Positions 16,874-24,469 are shown, counted from the first letter of the stretch. The stretch is 64,000 nt of DNA from Natrinema altunense (GCF_000731985.1 NZ_JNCS01000001.1:1-64000), one strand, 5' to 3'. The notes: generated from the letters alone by a model not told the origin. A program made the numbers and translations.

Positions 16874-16947
16874 GCCGGTGTAGCTCAGACTGGCAGAGCG
16901 AATCCTTCGTAAGGATTAGGTCGAGGGTTCAAATCCCTCCACCGGCT
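16874..16947 (+). tRNA. tRNA-Thr (anticodon CGT)
   Basis: A full cloverleaf can be drawn: acceptor GCCGGTG/CACCGGC, D-arm GCTC/GAGC, anticodon stem AATCC/GGATT with loop TTCGTAA (anticodon CGT, reading ACG) and T-arm GAGGG/CCCTC with loop TTCAAAT. It is 74 bases including the discriminator T. No intron and no encoded CCA are present. The AT-richer accessory island begins just downstream, as is common at tRNA integration sites. Confidence 0.97.
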
Positions 16948-17141
16948 TAAATCCCCAGGTTCAAAGCTTCTACCCCCAGGTATCCGCAATTCCCAAAGTT
17001 CTGGAGGGAGCAGTAATCCAAACCAGAGGTTCAGAGCCCGTTCTTTTGCGGGTCCCGCGAGGGTTTTCCCGCGTGCCGACCTTTGTGCTGATCGCCCGCG
17101 ACGGCTACGGCTGCCACCTCGAGCCGGGCAACCGAAGCGGG

Positions 17142-17264
17142 ATGGCCCGCTGCCCACAGTGTGACGTCACTCTCGAAAAGGAGATCGAGGAGAAGTCGTT
17201 CGAGGACTCGGAGATCGGCCAGGCGATCGCCCAGAGCCGCACCAGATGGGGGGGGATGTTCTGA
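17142..17264 (+). CDS. tiny zinc-finger-like protein
   Basis: A 40-residue frame starting MARCPQCDVTLEKEIEE, with one CxxC pair and a charged helix. The gene has no signal or membrane segment. Its stop overlaps the next ATG (TGATG at 17262-17266), which supports a two-gene unit. The size and style are like the short zinc-knuckle genes found in haloarchaeal viruses and plasmids. No function can be given, and the frame could be the end of a larger decayed gene whose 5' part would lie in the 190 bases after the tRNA. Confidence 0.45.
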   Translation: MARCPQCDVTLEKEIEEKSFEDSEIGQAIAQSRTRWGGMF

Positions 17265-17449
17265 TGATATATCCATCCGACATCAACGACCGACTCGGCA
17301 AAGACCAGATGCTCGAGTTCGCCACCTCCCGCCGCGGGGCTATCACGTCATCCGAGAGCGTCAGTGCAGAGTTGGGGCGCGGGTCGACTGTTGGTGAAGC
17401 CGTCGACGAGTTGCGGGGACGACTGTCGGGTGCCGAGCGCGAAGTCTAA
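17264..17449 (+). CDS. small hypothetical protein
   Basis: A 61-residue acidic frame (MIYPSDINDRLGKDQMLEF...) whose ATG shares a base with the stop of the preceding tiny gene. It is predicted to be helical, with no cysteine, signal peptide or membrane segment. I do not recognise it. The context, at the tRNA-proximal edge of a degraded island, suggests a viral or plasmid origin. The following 170 bases up to 17622 show no gene. Confidence 0.45.
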   Translation: MIYPSDINDRLGKDQMLEFATSRRGAITSSESVSAELGRGSTVGEAVDELRGRLSGAEREV

Positions 17450-17622
17450 CATTCCGGTAGACGCTCGAGATCGGGAACTACCGACGCGTCACACATCCGC
17501 GATCACAACCGGCCTGCCAAACCACCATTGGAGTCGTCCTGACAGTTCGTGTCCCCAGAGGTAGCCAAGATGGAACACTGGTGCCGCAAAAAGTAGTGAC
17601 TGTCTCCAGACTCCGGCCCGAA

Positions 17623-17967
17623 TTATATCTTTTCAAGGGCGTGTTCAGATTCCCAACCGGGTCCTTGACCGAAATTGAGTTTGACGAACTGCTCGCCCGA
17701 CGATTCGTAGACGTAGATCTCGAGCACTTCAGTCTCCCACCCGGGGCAAGCATAGGGGCCGGTCCGATCCCAGTTTCCATTCGGTGGATCTTCCATCAGG
17801 TTATAGCAGTCGTCGCCACTGGGGGTGTACTCAACTTTATCGCCCACGGAGAGGTCAGTCGCCGAAGCGCTTCCGGCTGCCATCGCGACGCCACCGACGC
17901 TGGCGAGTCCGATGCCGGTCTTTCGAAGGACGCTACGTCGATCGATACCTGCACCATTTCCTGACAT
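17623..17967 (-). CDS. Tat-exported small secreted protein
   Basis: A 114-residue precursor. RRSVLRKTG (residues 10-18), a hydrophobic stretch and AGSASA form a twin-arginine signal with a probable signal peptidase I site, leaving a mature part of about 78 residues. The mature domain starts LSVGDKVEYTPSGDDCYN, has two cysteines and alternates short strands, which suggests a small disulfide-bonded beta barrel. The ATG at 17967 is chosen because it precedes the Tat motif; longer frames upstream are AT-rich and unconserved. The role is unknown. It lies in an island with other secreted, cysteine-containing products. Confidence 0.75.
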   Translation of the reverse strand: MSGNGAGIDRRSVLRKTGIGLASVGGVAMAAGSASATDLSVGDKVEYTPSGDDCYNLMEDPPNGNWDRTGPYACPGWETEVLEIYVYESSGEQFVKLNFGQGPGWESEHALEKI

Positions 17968-18223
17968 CTCTGCATCGGATAGGCATCGCCAATAATAATA
18001 AATCTTTGCTAGAACTAGTATTAATGAATATGGTATTTTTATTTGGCCGAGGTAGTAATATCTTTGAAAGATAGGGCGAGTAATTCGACTTTTGCTTGTG
18101 TTCCTCGATATCGAACTCAGGGCTGTCGGGATGAACATTCGCTGACCCCTCGCGGGAGACCACTTCGGCGATGTTGTCGGAAGCGTTTGGGGAGGTTTCA
18201 AGAATCTCGTGGGATTTCTCCAC
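17933..18223 (-). other. possible decayed coding remnant upstream of the Tat gene
   Basis: The minus-strand frame from a GTG at 18223 has a coding-like, acidic first part (EKSHEILETSPNASDNIAEV) and then becomes AT-rich and overlaps the start of the Tat-signal gene. It may be a fragment of a lost gene, or simply leader sequence. The AT-rich part between 17968 and 18100 probably holds the promoter of the Tat gene. Confidence 0.25.
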
Positions 18224-18236
18224 GAGGTTGAAGCGA

Positions 18237-18686
18237 CTACAGTTTGGAGAGTTCTTCTTCGATTGTATTGGCCGTACACTCGCTTAGTCTCCCCGTGTGG
18301 TCACAGGCCTTGGGGACATCGTTACTCCCGCACATGCTATCAATATGATCATCACACTTACCGATATCGTCGATGTCTGCCGGGCTCGGACACCAAGGAC
18401 GTCGTAGTTCGTGCCATGTCGCCAGTGGAGATGCTTCGTTAGTCGCTCCCATATCCGTATGAATTGTCCCGAAGCTGTTGCCATCTCCGCTGCTGGGCGC
18501 ATCATCTTTCTGTCCTTCCAACACCGGCCGTAGCATGGCCGTGATGATGAGATTTTTGTGTGTCTGTGCAGGTGCTAATCCGAACAGCCCATTCAGGATA
18601 GTAATAGGTTCGTTGCCCTCCGTGATTGACACGTTATTGTGGTTGCAACCTGGTTTGCCAGGTTTTGTAAACACGAGCATGTTCAC
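18237..18686 (-). CDS. hypothetical cysteine-containing protein
   Basis: A 149-residue frame starting with a GTG that overlaps the stop of the preceding frame (GTGA). The N-terminal half carries LVFTKPGKPGCNHNN and a mildly hydrophobic segment. The C-terminal 55 residues hold five cysteines (WCPSP, GKCDD, SMCGS, KACDH, SECTA). No signal peptide is seen. I do not recognise the family. Together with the frame upstream it may once have been a two-gene unit, now cut off by the IS6-type element. Confidence 0.5.
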   Translation of the reverse strand: MNMLVFTKPGKPGCNHNNVSITEGNEPITILNGLFGLAPAQTHKNLIITAMLRPVLEGQKDDAPSSGDGNSFGTIHTDMGATNEASPLATWHELRRPWCPSPADIDDIGKCDDHIDSMCGSNDVPKACDHTGRLSECTANTIEEELSKL

Positions 18687-18886
18687 TTGTCCCTCGTTGA
18701 TATCCCCTCCTTCTTCGTCTCTGAATTTTGATATATCTCCGATGCATCACCGTTGTAGACGGAATCCGTCGTTTGGAATTGGGTGAAGTCTACGGTGACG
18801 TTTGAGTGACTTTCAATATGGTCAGCTGCATCTCGGATTCTACTTTCCTGGAAAACCTCATCGATATTCTCTTTAAGTTCATCGGT
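18683..18886 (-). pseudogene. 5'-truncated gene at IS left edge
   Basis: The minus-strand frame stays open right up to the IS end. The only start available is a GTG lying inside the inverted repeat of the element, so the original 5' part has been lost. The remaining residues (TDELKENIDEVFQESRIRDA...) are acidic and helical, unlike a random frame. The stop overlaps the GTG of the next gene. No family is recognised. Confidence 0.5.
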
Positions 18887-19624
18887 CACTGTCTAGTTTA
18901 GCACCTCCGCTGGCGATTGTTTGTTGAGTGACTGGTGCGGTCGCTGCGTGTTATAGTAGTGTACAAACTGCCCAAGCCATTCTCTGACGCTTGCCCGACT
19001 GCCCACCCACGAGTTGTGGAAGCGGTCGATCCGCATTTTGAGTGTGTGAAACCACTTTTCGATGTGGTTTCGATCGACGTAATCGAGGTGACCGCTCAAT
19101 CCTAACCGGGAGAGGGAAGTCAGATAGCCGTAGCCATCAACGAGAAACTCAGCCTCGGAGAGATTGTGTTTCTCGGTGAGTCCATGCAGAAACGCAGCAG
19201 CTGGATCGGTGCCTCGCCGCCCAAAGAGCGCGACATTGAGAATGAGTTTCGTGTCGAGGTCTATTGCAGCATATAGCCAAGATCGGTTGCCGTTAATCCT
19301 GACAGCGGTTTCGTCAACCGCGACCCGCGACGGCTGCGCCGTCGGCGGGTCTGGCACGCTGTCAGCCAGCCGATGTACCCAGTGCCAGATTGCTTGGTGA
19401 GACCGTTCAACGCCGAGTGAACGAAGAATTGCTTGTGTCTCTCGAAGTGAACAACCGGTCGCGTGGAGCCGGACGGCGAACGCCCTAACGGGCGTCGCCG
19501 TCCGCTCACGCTCCCAACATTCATCAAATTCCGCCGCGTAGCTCCCGCTGAGCAGGTCTGCGAGCATTGTTCCAAACTAACTATACGACCTGCTCATTCC
19601 TCAAACTGCGCTAACTAGACGGTG
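18887..19624 (-). mobile_element. IS6-family insertion sequence
   Basis: A 738-base element holding one transposase gene. The left end CACTGTCTAGTTTAGC and the right end (read inward) CACCGTCTAGTTAGCGC form imperfect terminal inverted repeats. The flanking 8-mers TCATCGGT and CCAGTGTC differ, so there is no target duplication. The genes on both sides are truncated at their 5' ends, facing away from the element, which fits an adjacent deletion or recombination between copies. Confidence 0.85.
18893..19567 (-). CDS. IS6-family transposase
   Basis: A 224-residue DDE transposase that looks intact. The N-terminal helix-turn-helix region (CSLRETQAILRSLGVERSHQ) is followed by the catalytic acids: D in AVDETAVRINGNRSW, D in FLVDGYGYLTS, and E in RNHIEKWFHTLK with the following K/R. 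The C-terminal FVHYYNTQRPHQSLN is typical of the IS6/IS240 group found across haloarchaea. The start at 19567 gives the normal family length, so the element may still be mobile. Confidence 0.93.
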   Translation of the reverse strand: MLADLLSGSYAAEFDECWERERTATPVRAFAVRLHATGCSLRETQAILRSLGVERSHQAIWHWVHRLADSVPDPPTAQPSRVAVDETAVRINGNRSWLYAAIDLDTKLILNVALFGRRGTDPAAAFLHGLTEKHNLSEAEFLVDGYGYLTSLSRLGLSGHLDYVDRNHIEKWFHTLKMRIDRFHNSWVGSRASVREWLGQFVHYYNTQRPHQSLNKQSPAEVLN

Positions 19625-20505
19625 CCAGTGTCGAACATGCCCTCACAATTGAACTAGATGGAAGAATTCAGGAGCATGGACAGGAGGGGTACCCTGATGA
19701 CGCATCAAAACGGACAAACCAAGAAGACGAAAGTGTCTCTCAGTCCCGCCGATTCGCCCGCTATCACGTCTACCGGGAGCGGGGCTATGACACACTCCCG
19801 CCAACCGAGAACCCGGACCGAATCGCTGCGGTCTTGCTGGCACTGCTGGATCTCAGCGACGCACAGTTCGGGGAGTACTTCCAGACGCTGTACGAGCAGG
19901 CAGCCAGCCACGACCGATCCGATATCGTTCCGCCGCTCGAGTTGCCATCGGCGGTCTACAACGAGGAGTTCCTGCTCTACAAGCAGAAGATCTACCTCGA
20001 GGAGGACCTCGAGGCAATACAGGAGCAACTGACTCGACCCGCGACGGAGGTCCTCGGGGAGCAGGATCTCGAGGAGGGAGCCACGGCGACGAGTGAGGGG
20101 CTCGTCTCGAAAGCGACTTCCCTCGTTGGTGGCGGCGGTGAGTCCGACGGTACCTTCGCCGAGCTCACGATCGAGGGGGTTTCGGGAATCGACACCATGT
20201 ATTACGAGGACACGAACGAGGATCGGACGATCGAAGGCGACGATCCGTTCGATCGCGACCCCGGTGCCCGTCTCGAGATCGTGCCGACGAACTACGACCG
20301 GGATCGGTTCCGCTATCACGTCGGCCACAATCTGGTCTGCCAGATCAGGGACTGTTTCATCGGCATGGGGCTGGAACCACCCGAACCCTACCGCGTCCTC
20401 GGACACGGCAAGTACAAGTACACGGGGAAGTACCGCCACTTCGACTTCTACGACCCGTACTTCGATCACGAGGCCGACATCGACGGGTACGTCGCTCCAG
20501 ACTAA
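19625..20505 (+). pseudogene. 5'-truncated virus/plasmid-like gene at IS right edge
   Basis: The frame is open from the IS end (…VEHALTIELDGR…) with no start codon before the conserved-looking part, so the N-terminus has been lost to the IS. About 290 codons remain and read as normal acidic haloarchaeal protein (RRFARYHVYRERGYDTLPP, then FRYHVGHNLVCQIRDCF and a tyrosine-rich ending YDPYFDHEADIDGYV). The first internal ATG-like start would be at 19834. I do not recognise the family; its neighbourhood suggests a provirus or plasmid gene. Confidence 0.65.
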
Positions 20506-20599
20506 TAGAGATACGAGCGCATACCCCTATGTTCCCGTGAGTGACGAGTGTTCCGACACCAGTCGATCTCGCGGCCGCGGTCGGTCCCCTGGGCGCTAC

Positions 20600-20824
20600 T
20601 CACCGGACACCGTCCTTGCAGACCGCCTCGGTTGCGATCTCGTACGCTTCGTCGAAGTGCTCCTCGAGGAAGTCGATGTCTTCGCCGAGACGTTTTCGGA
20701 TTCGGTTCCGAACGATGGACTCCATCTTGTACCGATAGTTGTCTGATACGTCAGCCTCGCCGCTGATGATCTCTTTTTCGCGATCAGTTAGCAGCGCACG
20801 GTCCTCCTCACTCATTACCTCCAT
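20600..20824 (-). CDS. small conserved haloarchaeal helical protein
   Basis: A 74-residue acidic protein with the pattern EEDRALLTDREKEIISGEADVSDNYRYK, followed by RNRIRKRLGEDIDFLEEH. This 'LTDREREILSGEADVSDNYRYRV' signature recurs in many haloarchaeal chromosomes and proviruses; the function is unknown but a DNA-binding helical bundle is plausible. The ATG at 20824 is preferred because a TATA-like TATAAG lies just upstream, giving a nearly leaderless mRNA. An inner ATG at 20815 follows a GGAGGT and is an alternative start. Confidence 0.75.
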   Translation of the reverse strand: MEVMSEEDRALLTDREKEIISGEADVSDNYRYKMESIVRNRIRKRLGEDIDFLEEHFDEAYEIATEAVCKDGVR

Positions 20825-20969
20825 TGTTTTACTTATACCCATAAATTACACCCCCCATGTCGTAATCACATCCGCTTGCGTAATCAACCCACTCCTTAGA
20901 GTATGTATCGCAATTATTATATTTATTCATACAGAGTTAAATAAGAACGAATGACTCTACGTGAGACTT

Positions 20970-21719
20970 TTACGGATCTCCGATGTCCTGACGGCAAGGT
21001 GGGTTTTCGGTTGACCGGCAACAGTCGTCACCAACAGCACCCCATGTACAGCCATCCCAGTCAGGACACCAATGGATCTTGCGTGGCACGTGGCAAGAGC
21101 CGATATTACAACCACCTGGACCCGAACAGTCCCAATTCTCTATGCAGTACCATTCTCGAATACAGTCAGCAGCCGCGCTGAGGCCTCCCCCAGACGACTC
21201 GGTCGTGAGAATTTGACTATGTGTGTCGCTGTTTGATGTTAGAATTGCATAGGCGTTGTCACTCCTCGGTTGGACGTGGACTTCAAGTACCTCATCAGAC
21301 AGCGTTGTCTTGGCGATTATATCTGCCTCAAACCCATGCGTCCCGCGTGGTACCGGAGACATGAAGAGCCCCTCATCGGCATCGAGAAAGTCAGTGACGG
21401 CCTTCTTTTCGAGCCTCTGGATGAACTGGCGATCGGCGTACCCCTCCGCAACAAGCTCGTCAAGTAACTCGGCTGCTCGGTTCTCGATAGTGTTCGCAAC
21501 TGCGGAGGTAGTATCGAACTCCTGTAATACCCGGTGTGCATTTTGCTTTCTGAGTTCCGCTGTATTTTCGTTTTCGGGCGGTGCGCGGAGTTGTGCTGCT
21601 GTACTTGTGCTCCCAATTACGATGGTTGATCCTACGGCGCCCATGTTTTTGAGCAACCGACGCCTGTTCAGGGTGCCTTCAGTTTCTTTTCCAAACATGG
21701 CATCCAATACCCATTTCAT
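20970..21719 (-). CDS. Tat-exported precursor with cysteine-rich C-terminus (halocin-like)
   Basis: A 249-residue precursor. NRRRLLKNMGAVGS (residues 18-31) and a hydrophobic stretch form a twin-arginine signal. A helical middle part (AELLDELVAEGYADRQFIQ) and a beta part (VLEVHVQPRSDNAYAILTS) follow. The last 65 residues, from about residue 185, hold ten cysteines and several tryptophans (CSGPGGCNIGSC, WCPDWDGC, DDCC). This order (Tat signal, pro/immunity-like region, small ten-cysteine tail) is the plan of the halocin C8 precursor, although the tail here is more polar and has no sequence identity I can see. A secreted peptide antibiotic or other disulfide-rich effector is possible. Confidence 0.7.
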   Translation of the reverse strand: MKWVLDAMFGKETEGTLNRRRLLKNMGAVGSTIVIGSTSTAAQLRAPPENENTAELRKQNAHRVLQEFDTTSAVANTIENRAAELLDELVAEGYADRQFIQRLEKKAVTDFLDADEGLFMSPVPRGTHGFEADIIAKTTLSDEVLEVHVQPRSDNAYAILTSNSDTHSQILTTESSGGGLSAAADCIREWYCIENWDCSGPGGCNIGSCHVPRKIHWCPDWDGCTWGAVGDDCCRSTENPPCRQDIGDP

Positions 21720-21862
21720 TTTCTGTTATAAGGATTTGCTATAATAGTAATTATATACACAGCTATAATAATTATTTGTAGATGGATCGAGATATCGTCA
21801 TTATATTTACACATATTATATATTTAGCAATAATTATAGCTTAGAATTATACGTTAAAGTCC

Positions 21863-22308
21863 TTGGTGAGGGTGAACGTGATCTCTATAAATTCTCTACT
21901 GATACGACTTGATCACGGGGGTCAGGAGGATATCCGTCAGCGCCAGATCGCCAACAGCAGTGGCGAGGAAAACGCACACGCGTCGACGGTCAATGACCAA
22001 CTGCGGGAAGTCAAGCAAGAGAACAACGAGGATGCGCCACTCTACATCGGGGACCACGTCGAAGATCGCGACAACCCCGACACAACGATGGTCGTCGTCG
22101 ACCTCGGTACGCTTCGGGCCGACAGGTATGAGCTCGGTAACGGTGGCCCAACGGTCGCGGATGTCAACCCAGAATATCCCGAGACCGACGTCGTCGAGGT
22201 CGTCTTCCCCGATCGGACCGACATGGACATCGACCAGAAGTGCTACACGCACCGAAAACGTGTCTCGAGCGCGTTGCGTCCGTCCACGAAATTGGAGGTG
22301 GAAAGTAA
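21863..22308 (+). pseudogene. frameshifted small virus/plasmid-like gene
   Basis: The coding-like frame runs through DAPLYIGDHVEDRDNPDTTM and VEVVFPDRTDMDIDQKCYT, then near 22250 the signal moves one base to another frame that reads PKTCLERVASVHEIGGGK and ends in a TAA that overlaps the next ATG (TAATG at 22306-22310). Rejoining the two frames needs only one inserted base, so a single-base deletion is the likely cause. The true start is unclear. An AT-rich stretch (21720-21862) upstream would hold the promoter of this unit and of the divergent Tat precursor. Confidence 0.6.
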
Positions 22309-22481
22309 TGTCTCTATTCTCTCGGCGTGCAGACAAGCGGGTCCGGAAACTCGCCAAAGAGCAGTCGAAGCGCTTCGACTCGAAGATCCTCGCGAATACC
22401 GTCTACGACCACATCCTCCAGGACGACCTTGTGATGCAGACAGTCGATATCGTCGAGGAACTGGATGAACTCCAGTACTAG
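22308..22481 (+). CDS. small basic/helical protein of viral-type operon
   Basis: A 57-residue protein, MSLFSRRADKRVRKLAKEQ then DHILQDDLVMQTVDIVEELDE. The basic N-terminus and acidic helical C-terminus suggest nucleic-acid contact or membrane association. A Shine-Dalgarno GGAGGTG at 22294-22300 lies eight bases before the ATG, and the ATG overlaps the previous stop, so this start is well supported. It belongs to a run of very short overlapping genes like those in haloarchaeal viruses and plasmids. No function is known. Confidence 0.65.
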   Translation: MSLFSRRADKRVRKLAKEQSKRFDSKILANTVYDHILQDDLVMQTVDIVEELDELQY

Positions 22482-22486
22482 GCTGA

Positions 22487-22708
22487 GCTGACAGCGCTCT
22501 CTCCCAGAAAGGCGGCCGGATCCGCTACGAGCTTGAGAACGAGAAAGAGATCGTCGACGTGGGGATCGACCAGTCCGTCGACGCCGCACTTGAGGACGTT
22601 GTCGAGACGATCGATGAATGGGGTGACGACGTTTGGTCCGACGAAGCGAAGCGAGCGGCGACGGCTGAAGCACGCGAGTATTGGGAGGATCAGGAGGGGG
22701 ACACGTAA
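22487..22708 (+). pseudogene. remnant of small acidic gene, no start codon
   Basis: After an in-frame stop at 22484-22486 the frame reads SQKGGRIRYELENEKEIVD, then acidic helical sequence ending YWEDQEGDT with a TAA that overlaps the next ATG (TAATG). It looks like real protein, but there is no ATG or upstream ribosome site; the only start is an internal GTG at 22559. It is best read as a gene whose first codons were lost, or one translated from the GTG as a 49-residue product. Confidence 0.5.
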
Positions 22709-22827
22709 TGGCGGCCGCTGGTAACGAGGTCTCGATGATGTTCACGTTCGAGCGCCCGCTGACTGAGGAGAAGGTCGCCGAGCGTTGCCGGGCGATCGCC
22801 GAACATCTCGAGGACGACGATGACTGA
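22708..22827 (+). CDS. tiny gene of the viral-type operon
   Basis: A 39-residue protein (MAAAGNEVSMMFTFERPLTE, then an acidic helix). Its ATG overlaps the preceding TAA and its end overlaps the next gene by eight bases. The chain of overlaps, constant strand and acid-rich composition support it being translated. It has no recognisable motif. Confidence 0.55.
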   Translation: MAAAGNEVSMMFTFERPLTEEKVAERCRAIAEHLEDDDD

Positions 22828-23017
22828 CGGCGCGATTGACATCCAGTATCGGCCAGCCGGCGGCCCGCCGCGGAAGGTCTCGTTCCGGCCGCAGCCCGAT
22901 GGCGGCTGGGTGCGGGTTGTGCTTGAATGGAACGGCTGTCAGTGGCGCGAGACTGGATGCGAGCCCATTGAGGATGTCGCCCTGGAGTGTGCCGACGGCG
23001 TCGCGATCGGCGGATAG
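22820..23017 (+). CDS. small beta-rich hypothetical protein
   Basis: A 65-residue protein starting MTDGAIDIQYRPAGGPPRK, with strands such as GGWVRVVLEWNG and two cysteines. It is the last gene of the plus-strand run of short overlapping genes. The ATG lies inside the previous gene, so the start is fixed by the overlap. I do not know the family; small proteins of this style accompany replication genes on haloarchaeal viruses and plasmids. Its stop is directly followed by the convergent end of the VapC-like frame. Confidence 0.6.
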   Translation: MTDGAIDIQYRPAGGPPRKVSFRPQPDGGWVRVVLEWNGCQWRETGCEPIEDVALECADGVAIGG

Positions 23018-23410
23018 TCAGTCCAAAAACTCTTCTGGCGAGACCGCGCCGTTCTCGAGCAACTCCGAATCGAACGTGACCAAGACCCCGTTTGTCTCTT
23101 CTGCCGTCGTGAGGATAATACAGTCCATCGGATACAGCAATGTTCGCTCTTGGACCGAGTAGGATGTGAGTAGATCATTGGAATCTGGCCGGTAGACCGT
23201 TACCCGGTCCCAGAGATTTTCGAGGAGCCGTTCAACCCGATCTTGGTCAAGCTACTTTTTCTTCGCCAGTACGGTTCGGAATTCCATCAGGTTGAACATC
23301 GTCGTCGACAGCTCGCGATCGATGTCCAGAAACTCGGTTGCGATATCCCCGCGTTCGGATTCGTTGAGTGTCGCAGCGACGAAAATATTCGTATCGACGA
23401 ACAGCCTCAT
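23018..23410 (-). pseudogene. VapC-like PIN-domain toxin with in-frame amber codon
   Basis: Read through, the frame is 130 codons, the normal PIN-domain length. MRLFVDTNIFVAATLNESE carries the first catalytic Asp, NLMEFRTVL the conserved Glu, and MDCIILTTAEETNGVLVTFD the last two acidic positions. Codon 53 (23252-23254) is TAG, splitting the gene after LAKKK; the next residues LDQDRVERLLENLWD continue in the same frame. A CAG-to-TAG change would explain it. The ATG overlaps the antitoxin stop. All catalytic acids survive, so the inactivation looks recent. Confidence 0.75.
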
Positions 23411-23568
23411 TTATCTTCGCGGATCTCTCGGACAGCTTCGACGGAATCAACCTCGATGTCAACGTCGTCGAAGGCCTGCGACAGGAACGTTCCGAGTGGA
23501 ACATCATCGTCACCGTTCGCAGGCGAGGTTTCGTCGTCCATGTCGGATGGGTCGATGGCTACAGGCAT
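23407..23568 (-). CDS. VapB-like antitoxin
   Basis: A 53-residue acidic protein (MPVAIDPSDMDDETSPANGDD..., then an amphipathic C-terminus with DSVEAVREIREDK) directly upstream of the PIN-domain frame. Its stop overlaps the toxin ATG (ATGA at 23407-23410). The toxin-antitoxin layout, size and overlap support an antitoxin that binds and blocks the PIN nuclease, although the N-terminus lacks an obvious AbrB or ribbon-helix-helix motif. With the toxin interrupted, the pair is probably inactive. Confidence 0.6.
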   Translation of the reverse strand: MPVAIDPSDMDDETSPANGDDDVPLGTFLSQAFDDVDIEVDSVEAVREIREDK

Positions 23569-23900
23569 GATTCTGTTGGTAATGCAATTCCGGTGCGTAG
23601 TGAATAAATGTACTGGGACGTTTTGGCGGCGGAGTGATCGTTGAACAGAAGAGCCACCCTCTTCGCGGTTGCGCCATCGTTTCTTGTATCCGGCTCAGAT
23701 ACTCCGACTCGGAGGGGTTGTCGTCGTCAACGCTCACAACTCCGGTCGCTACGATTGGGGGTCGCTCATACTCGCGAAGATCTCGTCTTAGTGTGCAAAT
23801 TTAGCGAGGACTCTACCGTCTCAGCGGATACACTACGGCAACCCATGTTTGTAATCTAACACCACGCAACCATTTTATTCAATCCGATCTAATAATCACT
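23569..23900. other. gap with a fragment sharing a motif with 24.3 kb
   Basis: No intact gene. On the minus strand around 23680-23737, a short frame reads MSVDDDNPSESEYLSRIQE. A related reading, DDSLSQSEYLSRVQ, appears at about 24300-24350, also on the minus strand. The two DNA stretches share GGCTCAGATACTCCGACT. They look like two decayed copies of one gene piece. Confidence 0.45.
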
Positions 23901-24140
23901 ATGGCTCAATCAACCCCTCTCTTAAATAGATGGGGCACTGTATTCAGCTATGAGTCAAAACGTCTACAACTCGTTGTCGCAGTTGGCTCTGTTGTAGTGG
24001 GTTTTATATTGTCAATTATATTTTCACTAGTATGGGGGTCAATGTTTAGCACCTCTCGTGTGGTGATTACGCTCAGTAGATACATCGCGATTTTCGGGCT
24101 CTACTTATCTATTAGCTACACATTGAACAGTGAAAAATAG
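23901..24140 (+). CDS. small two-helix membrane protein
   Basis: A 79-residue protein with two membrane helices, LVVAVGSVVVGFILSIIFSL and a second around VVITLSRYIAIFGLYLSIS, after a short polar N-terminus. It is AT-rich compared with the chromosome, in keeping with the island. No motif or partner is visible. The following 330 bases (24141-24469) contain only the decayed minus-strand fragment mentioned for 23.7 kb, plus a hydrophobic stretch (VASVVIIAVGCYLIGHLF) that may belong to a broken membrane protein. Confidence 0.5.
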   Translation: MAQSTPLLNRWGTVFSYESKRLQLVVAVGSVVVGFILSIIFSLVWGSMFSTSRVVITLSRYIAIFGLYLSISYTLNSEK

Positions 24141-24469
24141 GGAAGATAAAGTTCTACCCCCGATGCCTGTAGATGGATTCAGATGATCCACAAAGAGATG
24201 TCCAATAAGGTAACATCCTACTGCTATAATAACAACGCTAGCAACTCCGCCCCGAACGCCGGCGATAGCGCAGGTTGCTGCCTCGAGTGCAAAAAGTAGT
24301 CTTGGACTCGGCTCAGATACTCCGACTGGGAGAGGCTGTCGTCTATGAACTGCTGAGCCTACCCTGATTCGATACAAAAATGTTATTGGCTAGTCGCGGA
24401 CTCTCTTTTTAGACGGTTTCGAAACGACGCCCGTTACGGCTTTTATGACACCTATCAAAAAGTATCGAT

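Noticed and set aside
16885-17157. Minus-strand frame of 90 codons across the tRNA-Thr gene (contains SRWRDLNPRP)
   Set aside because: It is the well-known false frame produced by reading a tRNA gene backwards; the tRNA cloverleaf is complete and explains the sequence.
20970-21719. Direct assignment of the cysteine-rich precursor as halocin C8
   Set aside because: The architecture is similar but the mature halocin C8 is hydrophobic and I see no residue-level match, so only a halocin-like candidate is claimed.
23252-23254. TAG in the PIN toxin as a pyrrolysine codon
   Set aside because: No Pyl machinery is visible and pyrrolysine is not expected in haloarchaea; a nonsense mutation is simpler.
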